A DNA stretch of 8,588 nucleotides, taken from JBFGCT01 sp041581055 (GTDB taxonomy: Bacteria > Actinomycetota > Acidimicrobiia > Acidimicrobiales > Ilumatobacteraceae). How positions within the stretch are numbered: the first letter of the stretch is position 1; every line of letters begins with the position of its first letter. The position numbers were made by a program, and so were the translations under genes. Of the stretch, positions 1-6,059 are shown one piece after another. The DNA lies in assembly GCA_041581055.1 (NCBI GenBank), contig JBFGCT010000178.1, positions 1 through 8,588 on the forward strand, written 5' to 3'. A model generated the notes under the pieces. That model did not search any database. It worked only from the letters and a program-made list of their open reading frames with translations, and was not told where the DNA came from.

Positions 1-1249
1 AGACCTCGACGTCGACGTCGACGCCGTCGACCGCCGGCCCGCCGGACAACGGGCCAAGGCGGGGGAGCCGGAGCTGGAGCCCGTCGCCGTCCTGGTCGAA
101 GTCCAGGTCGGTCCCGTCGGCCGACCGCACCGCCGTCACGCGGAGCGCGGACGGGTCGATCGCGGGGAACCGGCCGCGGGCCCCGATGTCGACGACGCAC
201 AACTCGTCGTCGACCATCAGGTAGCGGACGTCGTCGTCGCCCCACGTCGACCACGGTCGGGCGCGCTCGATGAGGCGGGCGTGGCGCCGCACCCACGTCC
301 CGGCCTCGCGCAGCGGCTCGGCCTGGAGCTCCGGGACCGTCCCGTCGGCGGCCGGACCGACGTTGAGCAACAGGTTGCCGCCCTTGGCGACGACCTCGGT
401 CAGCAGCGCGACGATGTCGTACCCGGTCAGGTGATGCTCGGCGCGCTCGGCGCGGTTGTGGCCGAAGCTGCTCCCGATGCCCCTGCACAGCTCCCAGGGC
501 CCGTCGACGATGCCGGCCGGGGGGTCGTACTCGAAGGTCCGCAGGATCGGCGGGCTGCCCTCGGGGACGTCGTCGGGTGACGCCGACCAGCGGTCGTTGA
601 CGATCAGGTCGGGCTGCCGCTTCCACAGGCCGGCGAGGAGGTCGGCGGTCCGCCAGGTCGCCGGGGAGTGGCCCCAGTGCCCGTCGCCCCACAGCACGCT
701 CGAGCCGTACCGCTCGACGAGGTCGATGACGTGGGGGTGCAAGACCTCCTCGACGTAGTCCGCGTCGGGATACCGGGGGTCGCCCCAGTCGAGCAGCGAG
801 TAGTACGTCCCGAACACGAGGTCGTTGCGCTCGCACGCCGCGGCGTACTCGGCGAGCACGTTGCGCCGCGGTCCGTGCTCGACCGCGGTTCGGTCGGTGT
901 TCGGCGCGTCCCACCAGCACAGCCCGTCGTGGTGCTTGGCGACGAACACGGTGTAGCCCATCCCCGCGTCGACCGCGAGGCGGGCCCACTCCTCGGCGTC
1001 GAAGCGGTCGAAGGTCAACAGCGGGAGGAAGTCGTCGAAGCGCTCGACGAAGTCCCATCGGTCGCGGTGGTGGGCGAGCACCTCGACGAGCGGCCTCGGC
1101 ATCAGCATCGTGTCGGGCACGTCGTCGCCGAGGTGGCTCCAGTACCAGTCGGCGTACTGCCCGATCGGCGACCAGGCGGGCACCGTGGCGATGTTGGCGT
1201 GTACGAACAGCCCGTAACGTCGCTGACCCCACCACGTCGGCATCCCCAT
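1..1249 (-). CDS. Alpha-L-fucosidase, GH29 family (C-terminus cut by window edge)
   Basis: Retaining glycoside hydrolase that removes alpha-L-fucose from oligosaccharides or glycoconjugates. About 416 residues are visible before the window edge. The N-terminus begins straight into the catalytic barrel (WWGQRRYGLFVH, then VPAWSPIGQYADWYW at about residues 23-37). The family substrate-binding signature AKHHDG is at 104-109, followed by WW 112-113. LWGDG puts the probable nucleophile at Asp189. WELCRGIGSSFGHN (about 252-265) and KGGNLLLNVGPAADGTVP (about 289-306) are typical GH29 blocks. No signal peptide is visible, so a cytoplasmic enzyme is likely. The first of two nearby ATGs (1249 and 1243) is chosen; the frame stays open upstream and no clear ribosome site separates them. 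The His-Trp usual after the first strand reads His17-Ala18 here. The last visible part (after about 310) would begin the C-terminal beta-sandwich. It is transcribed away from the oxidoreductase at 1350. Family call is firm; substrate is not known. Confidence 0.92.
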   Translation of the reverse strand, partial: MGMPTWWGQRRYGLFVHANIATVPAWSPIGQYADWYWSHLGDDVPDTMLMPRPLVEVLAHHRDRWDFVERFDDFLPLLTFDRFDAEEWARLAVDAGMGYTVFVAKHHDGLCWWDAPNTDRTAVEHGPRRNVLAEYAAACERNDLVFGTYYSLLDWGDPRYPDADYVEEVLHPHVIDLVERYGSSVLWGDGHWGHSPATWRTADLLAGLWKRQPDLIVNDRWSASPDDVPEGSPPILRTFEYDPPAGIVDGPWELCRGIGSSFGHNRAERAEHHLTGYDIVALLTEVVAKGGNLLLNVGPAADGTVPELQAEPLREAGTWVRRHARLIERARPWSTWGDDDVRYLMVDDELCVVDIGARGRFPAIDPSALRVTAVRSADGTDLDFDQDGDGLQLRLPRLGPLSGGPAVDGVDVDVEV

Positions 1250-1335
1250 CGGGCCGCCAGTCTCGCGCGTTCGCGGCGACGCGGTGAAACGACGTCGGCG
1301 GCCGCCCCGATGAGGGGGGATCCGCCGGCGCCACC

Positions 1336-1341
1336 TAACGT
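1336..1341 (+). promoter_or_regulatory. Probable -10 element (TAACGT) of the LLM oxidoreductase gene
   Basis: TAACGT lies 8 nt before the ATG at 1350, and no Shine-Dalgarno sequence lies between them. This spacing would put the transcription start at or next to the ATG, giving a leaderless mRNA. No good TTGACA-like -35 is visible. The call rests on the TANNNT pattern shared with other first genes in the window. Confidence 0.45.
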
Positions 1342-1349
1342 CGCCGGTC

Positions 1350-2396
1350 ATGAAGCTCTCGATGTCGATCAGCTATTCCGGCGACTTCCACGCCGACGTC
1401 CAACGGGTCGTCGACCTCGAGAAGGCCGGTCTCGACGTGGTCTGGGTGCCCGAGGCGTACAGCTTCGACGCGGTGTCGCAGATGGGCTACCTGGCGGCCA
1501 AGACCGACACGATCGAGATCGGCGCCGGCATCCTCAACGTCTTCTCCCGCACGGCGACCTGCATGGCGCAGACGGCGGCCGGGCTCGACTTCGTGTCGGG
1601 CGGCCGGTTCATCCTCGGCCTCGGGGCGTCCGGGCCGCAGGTGATCGAGGGGTTCCACGGCGTGCCGTACGACAAGCCGATGCCCCGCATCCGCGACTAC
1701 ATCAACGTCTGCCGGATGACGTGGCAGCGCGAGAAGGTGGTCTACGACGGCCCGACGACGACGATCCCGCTGCCCGCCGGCGAGGGCACCGGCCTCGGCA
1801 AGCCGCTCAAGCTGATCAACCACCCCGTGCGCGAGGACATCCCGATCTTCTGGGCCAGCCTGATGGGCCAGTCGGTGAAGAACACGGCGCGCCACGCCGA
1901 CGGCTGGTTGCCGATCTTCTTCGACCCCGAGAAGTTCCACACGGTGTGGGGTGACGACCTCAAGGCCGGCCAGGTCGATCGCGACCCGGATCTCGGCCCG
2001 CTCCAGATCTCCGCCGGCGGGATGGTCGCGATCGACGAGGATCTCGTCGGCGACAAGCGGTCGGCGGTGCTCGATTTCGCCCGTCCGAGCGTCGCCCTGT
2101 ACGTCGGCGGGATGGGCGCCCGCGACAAGAACTTCTACAACACGATCTGTCAGAAGTATGGCTACGTCGACGAGGCGATCGCCATCCAGGATCTCTACCT
2201 CGACGGCAAGAAGGAGGAGGCGGCCGCCCACGTGCCGGCCGAGATGCTGGAGAAGACCAACCTCGTCGGCCCGGAGGGATACGTCAAGGAGCGCATCGCC
2301 GCCTACAAGGAGGCCGGCGTCACCCACCTCTCGGTGAACGCCGTCGGCGCCGACCCGGTCAAGACCGTCGAACACCTCAAAACGCTCATCGACTAG
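1350..2396 (+). CDS. LLM class F420-dependent oxidoreductase
   Basis: A 348-residue TIM-barrel protein of the luciferase-like monooxygenase superfamily, cytoplasmic, expected to use coenzyme F420 (FMN cannot be excluded) for a hydride transfer on an unknown substrate. It starts MKLSMSISYSGD and has the family glycine block SGGRFILGLGASGP at 83-96, followed by QVIEGFHG. HADGWLPIF is at about 182-190, and ALYVGGMGA lies in the C-terminal third. From memory the whole layout matches the Rv3520c-like group of mycobacterial F420-dependent oxidoreductases (LGLGVSGPQVVEG, DGWLPIF, LALYMGGMGAEE). Length is normal for that group. The ATG at 1350 is chosen because it opens the conserved first beta strand and sits 8 nt from a -10-like hexamer. 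The gene is monocistronic: the fucosidase diverges upstream, and a repeat-rich gap follows the TAG stop. Substrate and pathway cannot be read from the sequence. Confidence 0.94.
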   Translation: MKLSMSISYSGDFHADVQRVVDLEKAGLDVVWVPEAYSFDAVSQMGYLAAKTDTIEIGAGILNVFSRTATCMAQTAAGLDFVSGGRFILGLGASGPQVIEGFHGVPYDKPMPRIRDYINVCRMTWQREKVVYDGPTTTIPLPAGEGTGLGKPLKLINHPVREDIPIFWASLMGQSVKNTARHADGWLPIFFDPEKFHTVWGDDLKAGQVDRDPDLGPLQISAGGMVAIDEDLVGDKRSAVLDFARPSVALYVGGMGARDKNFYNTICQKYGYVDEAIAIQDLYLDGKKEEAAAHVPAEMLEKTNLVGPEGYVKERIAAYKEAGVTHLSVNAVGADPVKTVEHLKTLID

Positions 2397-2401
2397 CCGC
2401 T

Positions 2402-2446
2402 GCGGTGAGAGGTGAGACCCACAGGTCACCCTGGATCTCACCGGAA
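2402..2446. repeat. 45-bp palindromic intergenic repeat, copy 1
   Basis: Begins 5 nt after the stop codon at 2396 and is identical over 45 bp to the copy at 2464-2508. It opens with the heptamer GGTGAGA twice in tandem (2404-2410, 2411-2417). It closes with the reverse complement TCTCACC (2436-2442). An inner CAGG-TCAC-CCTG hairpin (2422-2433) sits between, so the RNA or DNA strand can fold as a long imperfect stem. It ends CCGGAA. This looks like a REP/BIME-type extragenic element. It may also serve as a terminator or 3' stabiliser of the oxidoreductase mRNA, although no T-run follows. Confidence 0.85.
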
Positions 2447-2449
2447 CGC

Positions 2450-2467
2450 CCGCCGCGCTCGCGGCGG
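2450..2467. other. GC-rich hairpin between the two repeat copies
   Basis: Perfect 7-bp inverted repeat CCGCCGC (2450-2456) and GCGGCGG (2461-2467) with a GCTC loop. The right arm overlaps the first bases of repeat copy 2. A similar but different hairpin, GGCGC-GCC-GCGCC (2509-2521), follows copy 2. Each palindromic repeat is thus followed by its own GC-rich stem. It could act as a transcription terminator for the oxidoreductase gene, but lacks a downstream T-run. Confidence 0.55.
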
Positions 2468-2508
2468 TGAGAGGTGAGACCCACAGGTCACCCTGGATCT
2501 CACCGGAA
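2464..2508. repeat. 45-bp palindromic intergenic repeat, copy 2
   Basis: Exact copy of 2402-2446, offset by 62 bp, same orientation. Paired heptamers GGTGAGA (2466-2472, 2473-2479), inner CAGG/CCTG stem and TCTCACC (2498-2504) are all kept. The 17-bp spacer between the copies differs from what follows copy 2, so the identity is limited to the element itself. The copy lies 55 bp ahead of the lipoprotein start and just upstream of the ECF-like promoter. Confidence 0.85.
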
Positions 2509-2528
2509 GGCGCGCCGCGCCGGAATCG

Positions 2529-2554
2529 GGAACCGGGGTGGGTGTTGTGACGTC
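2529..2554 (+). promoter_or_regulatory. ECF-sigma-type promoter (GGAACC-N16-CGTC) for the VWA lipoprotein
   Basis: GGAACC at 2529-2534, a 16-nt spacer and CGTC at 2551-2554 match the classic consensus of extracytoplasmic-function sigma factors. The ATG at 2564 is 9 nt after CGTC, so the transcript would be leaderless or nearly so. The placement in front of a secreted lipoprotein fits envelope-stress control. No ECF sigma gene is present in the window to confirm it. Confidence 0.5.
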
Positions 2555-2563
2555 CAAGCCGGC

Positions 2564-4003
2564 ATGGCGAAGCGGAATGGCATCACAGGATTGGCGGCGG
2601 TCGTGGTGGCGACGGCGCTCGTGGCGACGGCGTGTGGCGCGGACGACGAACCGGCGACCACCGACCCGGGCGGCGTGACCGACCCCGGCCCCGCGACGAC
2701 GTTCCCGCCCGCCAGCGGAGGGTGGATCGGCGGCGAGCCCGACTGGCTGGCGCTCGGGTCGGTCGCCGAGGGGGAGGAGCTGCGGGACTTCAGCCCGGCC
2801 GCCGGGGACGCGGCCGCCACCTTCGAGGCCGGCGCCGACGGCGCGCCGCTCCCGGTCGAGCCCGACGGCGGCGCCGGCGACGGGGCCGTGCCGCTCCCGC
2901 CCGACATCGAGCCGCCGCCGCTCGACCAGCCCCTGCGGGCCGGCAGCGTCGACGACAACGCGGACTACCAGGGGTTCCTCGACTACCTGAGCCGGATCGC
3001 CGACCTCGGTATCCGCCTCCGGCCGCTCGACCCGGCGAACCGCTCGATCGTGTCGGTGACCGGCGCCAACGGCCTGCCGCTGGCCGGCGCCGAGGTCGTC
3101 GCCACCGCCGGTGCCGTCAGCGTGCTGCTGCGCACCACCGCCGACGGCACCGCCCGGTTCCACCCCGCGTTCTACGGGATGGACGTCACCGGGGGCGTCA
3201 CGTTCCGGGTCGAGGGCACCGAGGACGTCGCGGTCGGCGCCGGGGAAGACGCGTCGCTGGTCGTGCCCGGCGACGGCGGCGCAACGGCGCCGGTGCCGCT
3301 CGACGTGCTGTTCCTGCTCGACGCCACCGGCTCGATGGGCGACGAGATCGACCGGCTCAAGACGACGATCGACTCGGTCGCCAGCCGGGTCGCCGCGCTC
3401 GACCCGGCGCCGGACGTGCGGTTCGCGATGACGCTGTACCGCGACGAGGGCGACGCGTTCGTCACCGCGACGTTCGACTTCACGAGCGACGTCGCCGAGT
3501 TCAAGTCGGCGCTGCGCGACGTCGTCGCCGACGGCGGCGGCGACTACCCCGAGGCGTTGGAGGAGGGATTGGCCGAGGCGCTCGCCGAGCCGAGTTGGCG
3601 ACCGGCGTCCGACGCAGTTCAGCTCGTGTTCGTCGTCGCCGACGCGCCTCCCCAGCTCGGCCGCCAGCTCGACGTCACCTATCCCGACTCGATCCGCACG
3701 GCGATCGAGCGGGGCATCAAGATCTTCCCCGTCGCCTCCTCGGAGAGCGACGACCAGGCCGAAGCCGTCTTCCGCCAGATGGCCCAGGCGACCGGCGCCC
3801 CGTTCGTGTTCCTCAGCTACGGCGCCGGCGGCGCGGCGACCGGGGGGAGCACCGACATCGACTCGACCGACTACGAGGAGCTCGCCCTCGACGAGTTGGT
3901 CGTGCGCCTGATCGCCGAGGAGTTGAGCGCGCTGGGCGACGGCCCGCCGATCACCGTGCCGACCACCGTGGCCCCGCCGACCACCAACCCCGAGGGCCAG
4001 TGA
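2564..4003 (+). CDS. Secreted VWA-domain lipoprotein
   Basis: 479-residue protein exported and lipid-anchored outside the membrane. Residues 1-23 form a signal peptide (MAKRNG, then a hydrophobic Ala/Val stretch) ending at lipobox VATAC, with Cys24 as the anchor. Residues 25-130 are a low-complexity Asp/Gly/Pro linker. About 160-240 looks like a carboxypeptidase-regulatory or transthyretin-like beta domain (GLPLAGAEVVATA, TTADGTARFHP). Residues 246 to about 430 are a VWA domain with a metal site D253-A-T255-G-S257 (DATGSMG), GGGDYPEAL at 324-332 (Asp327) and VADAPP with Asp360. The tail is Pro/Thr-rich. The frame is open upstream, but the ATG at 2564 is chosen because only it places the signal sequence at the N-terminus and fits the promoter. 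No Shine-Dalgarno is visible. It runs tail-to-tail into the MoxR operon. It probably binds a protein ligand through the metal site; the partner is unknown. Confidence 0.88.
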   Translation: MAKRNGITGLAAVVVATALVATACGADDEPATTDPGGVTDPGPATTFPPASGGWIGGEPDWLALGSVAEGEELRDFSPAAGDAAATFEAGADGAPLPVEPDGGAGDGAVPLPPDIEPPPLDQPLRAGSVDDNADYQGFLDYLSRIADLGIRLRPLDPANRSIVSVTGANGLPLAGAEVVATAGAVSVLLRTTADGTARFHPAFYGMDVTGGVTFRVEGTEDVAVGAGEDASLVVPGDGGATAPVPLDVLFLLDATGSMGDEIDRLKTTIDSVASRVAALDPAPDVRFAMTLYRDEGDAFVTATFDFTSDVAEFKSALRDVVADGGGDYPEALEEGLAEALAEPSWRPASDAVQLVFVVADAPPQLGRQLDVTYPDSIRTAIERGIKIFPVASSESDDQAEAVFRQMAQATGAPFVFLSYGAGGAATGGSTDIDSTDYEELALDELVVRLIAEELSALGDGPPITVPTTVAPPTTNPEGQ

Positions 4004-4013
4004 GCGTCCGTCG

Positions 4014-4060
4014 GTGACCGGTCGTCACGCGTCACGATCGGCCGCCAACCCCGCCGGCCG
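4014..4060. terminator. Possible bidirectional terminator hairpins between convergent genes
   Basis: The 62-bp gap between two converging stop codons holds two small inverted repeats. One is GTGAC/GTCAC around a 5-nt loop (4014-4028). The other is CGGCCG/CGGCCG around a 10-nt loop (4039-4060). Neither has a T-run, and the stems are short for such GC-rich DNA, so this is weak evidence based mainly on position. Confidence 0.25.
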
Positions 4061-4065
4061 GTGAG

Positions 4066-5061
4066 TCAGACCATCCCGCGCAGCCACCACAGGCTGAGCG
4101 CCCACGCGAGGGCGAGGAGGGCGAACGCGCCGGCGGCCCAGCGCCACGTCAACTCGGTGACGATCTCGAACTCCTCGCCGAGCGTCTCGCCGAGCGAGTC
4201 GCGGATCTGGTCGTAGGCGTCGGCGAGCTCGCGGCCGGTCTCGGCCTCGAACGCCTCACCGCCGGTCGTGTCGGCGACCAGCCGGAGATCGGCCGGGCGG
4301 ACCGGCACCGGAATGGTCTCGCCGGTGTCGGGGTTGGGAATCGTTCCGGACTCGGTCCCGAAGGCGATCGTGAACACGGGGATCCCGGCGTCGGCCGCCT
4401 CGTCGGCGCCGTCGGAGGTCAGCTGCCCGACCGTCGTCTCGCCGTCGCTGAGGAGCACCATCACGCCCGGCGCGATGTCGTCGGCCCGCGGCACGGCCTC
4501 GTCACCGGCGGCGGCGTCGCCGACGAGCAGCCGCGTCCCGGTCGAGAGGGCGTCGCCGATCGCCGTGGCCTCGTCCAACCGCAACCGGTCGATCCCGCGC
4601 TCGAGCGCCGCCCGGTCGCGGGTCGGGTTGACCTCCACGTTGACGGCGCCGGCGAACGCGATCAGTCCGACCTCGACGTCGGGGTCGACCTCCTCGACGA
4701 ACCGGCGCGCCGCATCGCGGGCCGCCTCGAACCGGTTCGGGTCGACGTCGTCGGCCTCCATCGACAGCGACACGTCGAACAGCAACAGGATCCGGCCCTC
4801 GCTGTTCGTCCGCTCGGTCGTCCGCTCGACCGGGCGGGCCATCGCCACCACCGCGGCGGCGAGCCCGAGCAGCTGGAGCGCGGCGACGACGTGCCGCCGC
4901 CAGCGCGGCCGGCTCGGCGCGACCCGGTCGAGCAGCTCGACCTGCGTGAACCGCACCGGGGCGCCGCGGCGCCAGCGCAGCACGAGGACGTAGACGCCGG
5001 CGAGCGCGGCGACGACGAGCAGCCACCAGAGCCGGCCGGCCTCGAGGAAGTCGGTGCTCAT
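4066..5061 (-). CDS. Membrane-anchored VWA protein (BatA / Rv1481-like)
   Basis: 331-residue membrane protein, third gene of the MoxR operon. Topology: transmembrane segments at about 12-28 and 57-75, a VWA domain at about 90-290, and a C-terminal segment at about 309-326. The metal-ion site is complete: D96-V-S98-L-S100, Thr166 (EATAIGDAL) and Asp206 (LLSDGETTVGQ). The linker PSRPRWRRH between the first two helices and the overall length match the mycobacterial Rv1481-type protein. The ATG at 5061 overlaps the DUF58 stop as ATGA, which implies translational coupling; an upstream open stretch in this frame is only shadow of DUF58. Known family role: VWA partner of a MoxR ATPase at the membrane, with links to envelope integrity and stress. 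It ends 62 bp from the convergent VWA lipoprotein stop. No second VWA, TPR or BatD-like gene follows, so this is the short three-gene version. Confidence 0.92.
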   Translation of the reverse strand: MSTDFLEAGRLWWLLVVAALAGVYVLVLRWRRGAPVRFTQVELLDRVAPSRPRWRRHVVAALQLLGLAAAVVAMARPVERTTERTNSEGRILLLFDVSLSMEADDVDPNRFEAARDAARRFVEEVDPDVEVGLIAFAGAVNVEVNPTRDRAALERGIDRLRLDEATAIGDALSTGTRLLVGDAAAGDEAVPRADDIAPGVMVLLSDGETTVGQLTSDGADEAADAGIPVFTIAFGTESGTIPNPDTGETIPVPVRPADLRLVADTTGGEAFEAETGRELADAYDQIRDSLGETLGEEFEIVTELTWRWAAGAFALLALAWALSLWWLRGMV

Positions 5062-6056
5062 CTCGGCATGGCGCCGCCCCGCACCGCTTGCACGCGTCGC
5101 CGGTGGACGTGGCGCACGATCGCCCCCAGCCAGTCGCCGGCCGTCGAGAGCTCGATCGTCTCCGCCCCCGCCCGTTCCAGCGCGTCGAGCCGGGCGGCGC
5201 GCTCGGCCGCCGCCGCGGCGGCAAACCGGCGTCGGACCGTCTCGGTGACGCGCACCTCGCGCGCCTCGCCGGTCGCCGGGTCGACGACCTCGACGAGGCC
5301 GATCGGCGGCACGTCGTACTCGCGGGGGTCGTGCACGGTGATCGCCAGCATGTCGTGGCGCATGCCGACGCGCCCCAGCGCCGGCACCCACTCCAGGCCG
5401 GCGAAGTCGGAGATGACGGCGACGAACCCCCGCCGTTGGCTCACCGCGCCGACCCTGTCGAGGGCGCCGGCGAGGTCGGCCCGCCCGGCGCCCTCCGACG
5501 GCGGGGGAGCGCTGATCGACGCGAGCACCGCGCGGACCTGGTTCTTTCCCTGGCGGGGCGGCATGACGCGGATATCGCGGCCGGCGACGAGCACCGCCCC
5601 GAGGCGGTTCTGGTTCCGGGCGGTGAGAAACCCGACGGTGGCGGCCGCGGCCAGCGCCGTCTGCGACTTGTCGTTGGGAACCGTCCCGAAGTCCATCGCC
5701 GCCGACGCGTCGACGACCAACCAGGCGATCAGGTCGCGGTCGGCGATCTGATCGCGCACGTGCGTCTCGTTGGTCCGGGCGGTGACGTTCCAGTCGATGC
5801 GGCGGACGTCGTCGCCGGGCTGGTACGGCCGCGACTCGCCGGGCTCGGAGCCGTGCCCGGGCGTCAGCCCCTGGTGGTTGCCGTGCAGCACGCCGTCGAG
5901 CCGGCGGCTGATCGTCAGCTCGAGCGTGCGCAGCAGCTCGGCGACCGTCTCGGTCGGCGGGCCCTGGGCCCAGCCGGTGACGCCCGGCGGGGCGGCGGCC
6001 CGGCGCACGTCGTGGGCGGCGCCGGGCGTGACACTCGACGGGGGCAGCGACGCCAC
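5058..6056 (-). CDS. DUF58 domain protein (Rv1480-like)
   Basis: 332-residue protein without transmembrane segments, so probably soluble and held at the membrane by the VWA partner. The DUF58 signature GSEPGESRPYQPGDDVRRIDW lies at about 68-88, followed by NVTART and HVRDQIADRD. A VWA-like fold follows, but its metal site is degenerate: VVDASAAMDFG gives D115-x-S117-x-A119 in place of DxSxS. The start is GTG at 6056: it lies 3 nt after the moxR stop and has a GGAG site 7 nt upstream. No ATG occurs before the conserved region, and a second GTG at residue 17 is possible but lacks such support. The stop overlaps the next ATG. The molecular function of DUF58 is not established; the family is almost always encoded between MoxR and VWA genes. 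Confidence 0.92.
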   Translation of the reverse strand: MASLPPSSVTPGAAHDVRRAAAPPGVTGWAQGPPTETVAELLRTLELTISRRLDGVLHGNHQGLTPGHGSEPGESRPYQPGDDVRRIDWNVTARTNETHVRDQIADRDLIAWLVVDASAAMDFGTVPNDKSQTALAAAATVGFLTARNQNRLGAVLVAGRDIRVMPPRQGKNQVRAVLASISAPPPSEGAGRADLAGALDRVGAVSQRRGFVAVISDFAGLEWVPALGRVGMRHDMLAITVHDPREYDVPPIGLVEVVDPATGEAREVRVTETVRRRFAAAAAAERAARLDALERAGAETIELSTAGDWLGAIVRHVHRRRVQAVRGGAMPR

Positions 6057-6059
6057 GCG

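Noticed and set aside
6..23. Three tandem TCGACG hexamers
   Set aside because: They lie in frame in the fucosidase and encode an Asp-Val run; expected from codon bias and not an independent element.
668..1954. 428-codon plus-strand open frame across the fucosidase and the start of the oxidoreductase
   Set aside because: It overlaps two recognised genes in other frames and its product is low-complexity Arg/Pro-rich sequence.
1335..2441. 368-codon minus-strand open frame opposite the oxidoreductase
   Set aside because: Shadow of a well-supported plus-strand gene; it begins inside repeat copy 1 and shows no domain.
2402..2508. Possible CRISPR array
   Set aside because: Only two repeat units, a 17-bp spacer that is itself a hairpin, and no cas genes in the window.
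2474..2563. Upstream start for the VWA lipoprotein inside repeat copy 2
   Set aside because: It would bury the signal peptide 30 residues in, begin within the repeat, and lie upstream of the ECF-like promoter.
2632..4017. 461-codon plus-strand frame overlapping the VWA lipoprotein
   Set aside because: Product is almost pure Arg/Gly/Ala/Pro; the lipoprotein frame has a signal peptide and VWA motifs.
5058..5061. Overlap of DUF58 stop and VWA start as a possible frameshift fusion
   Set aside because: Both proteins are full length for their families; the ATGA overlap is ordinary translational coupling.
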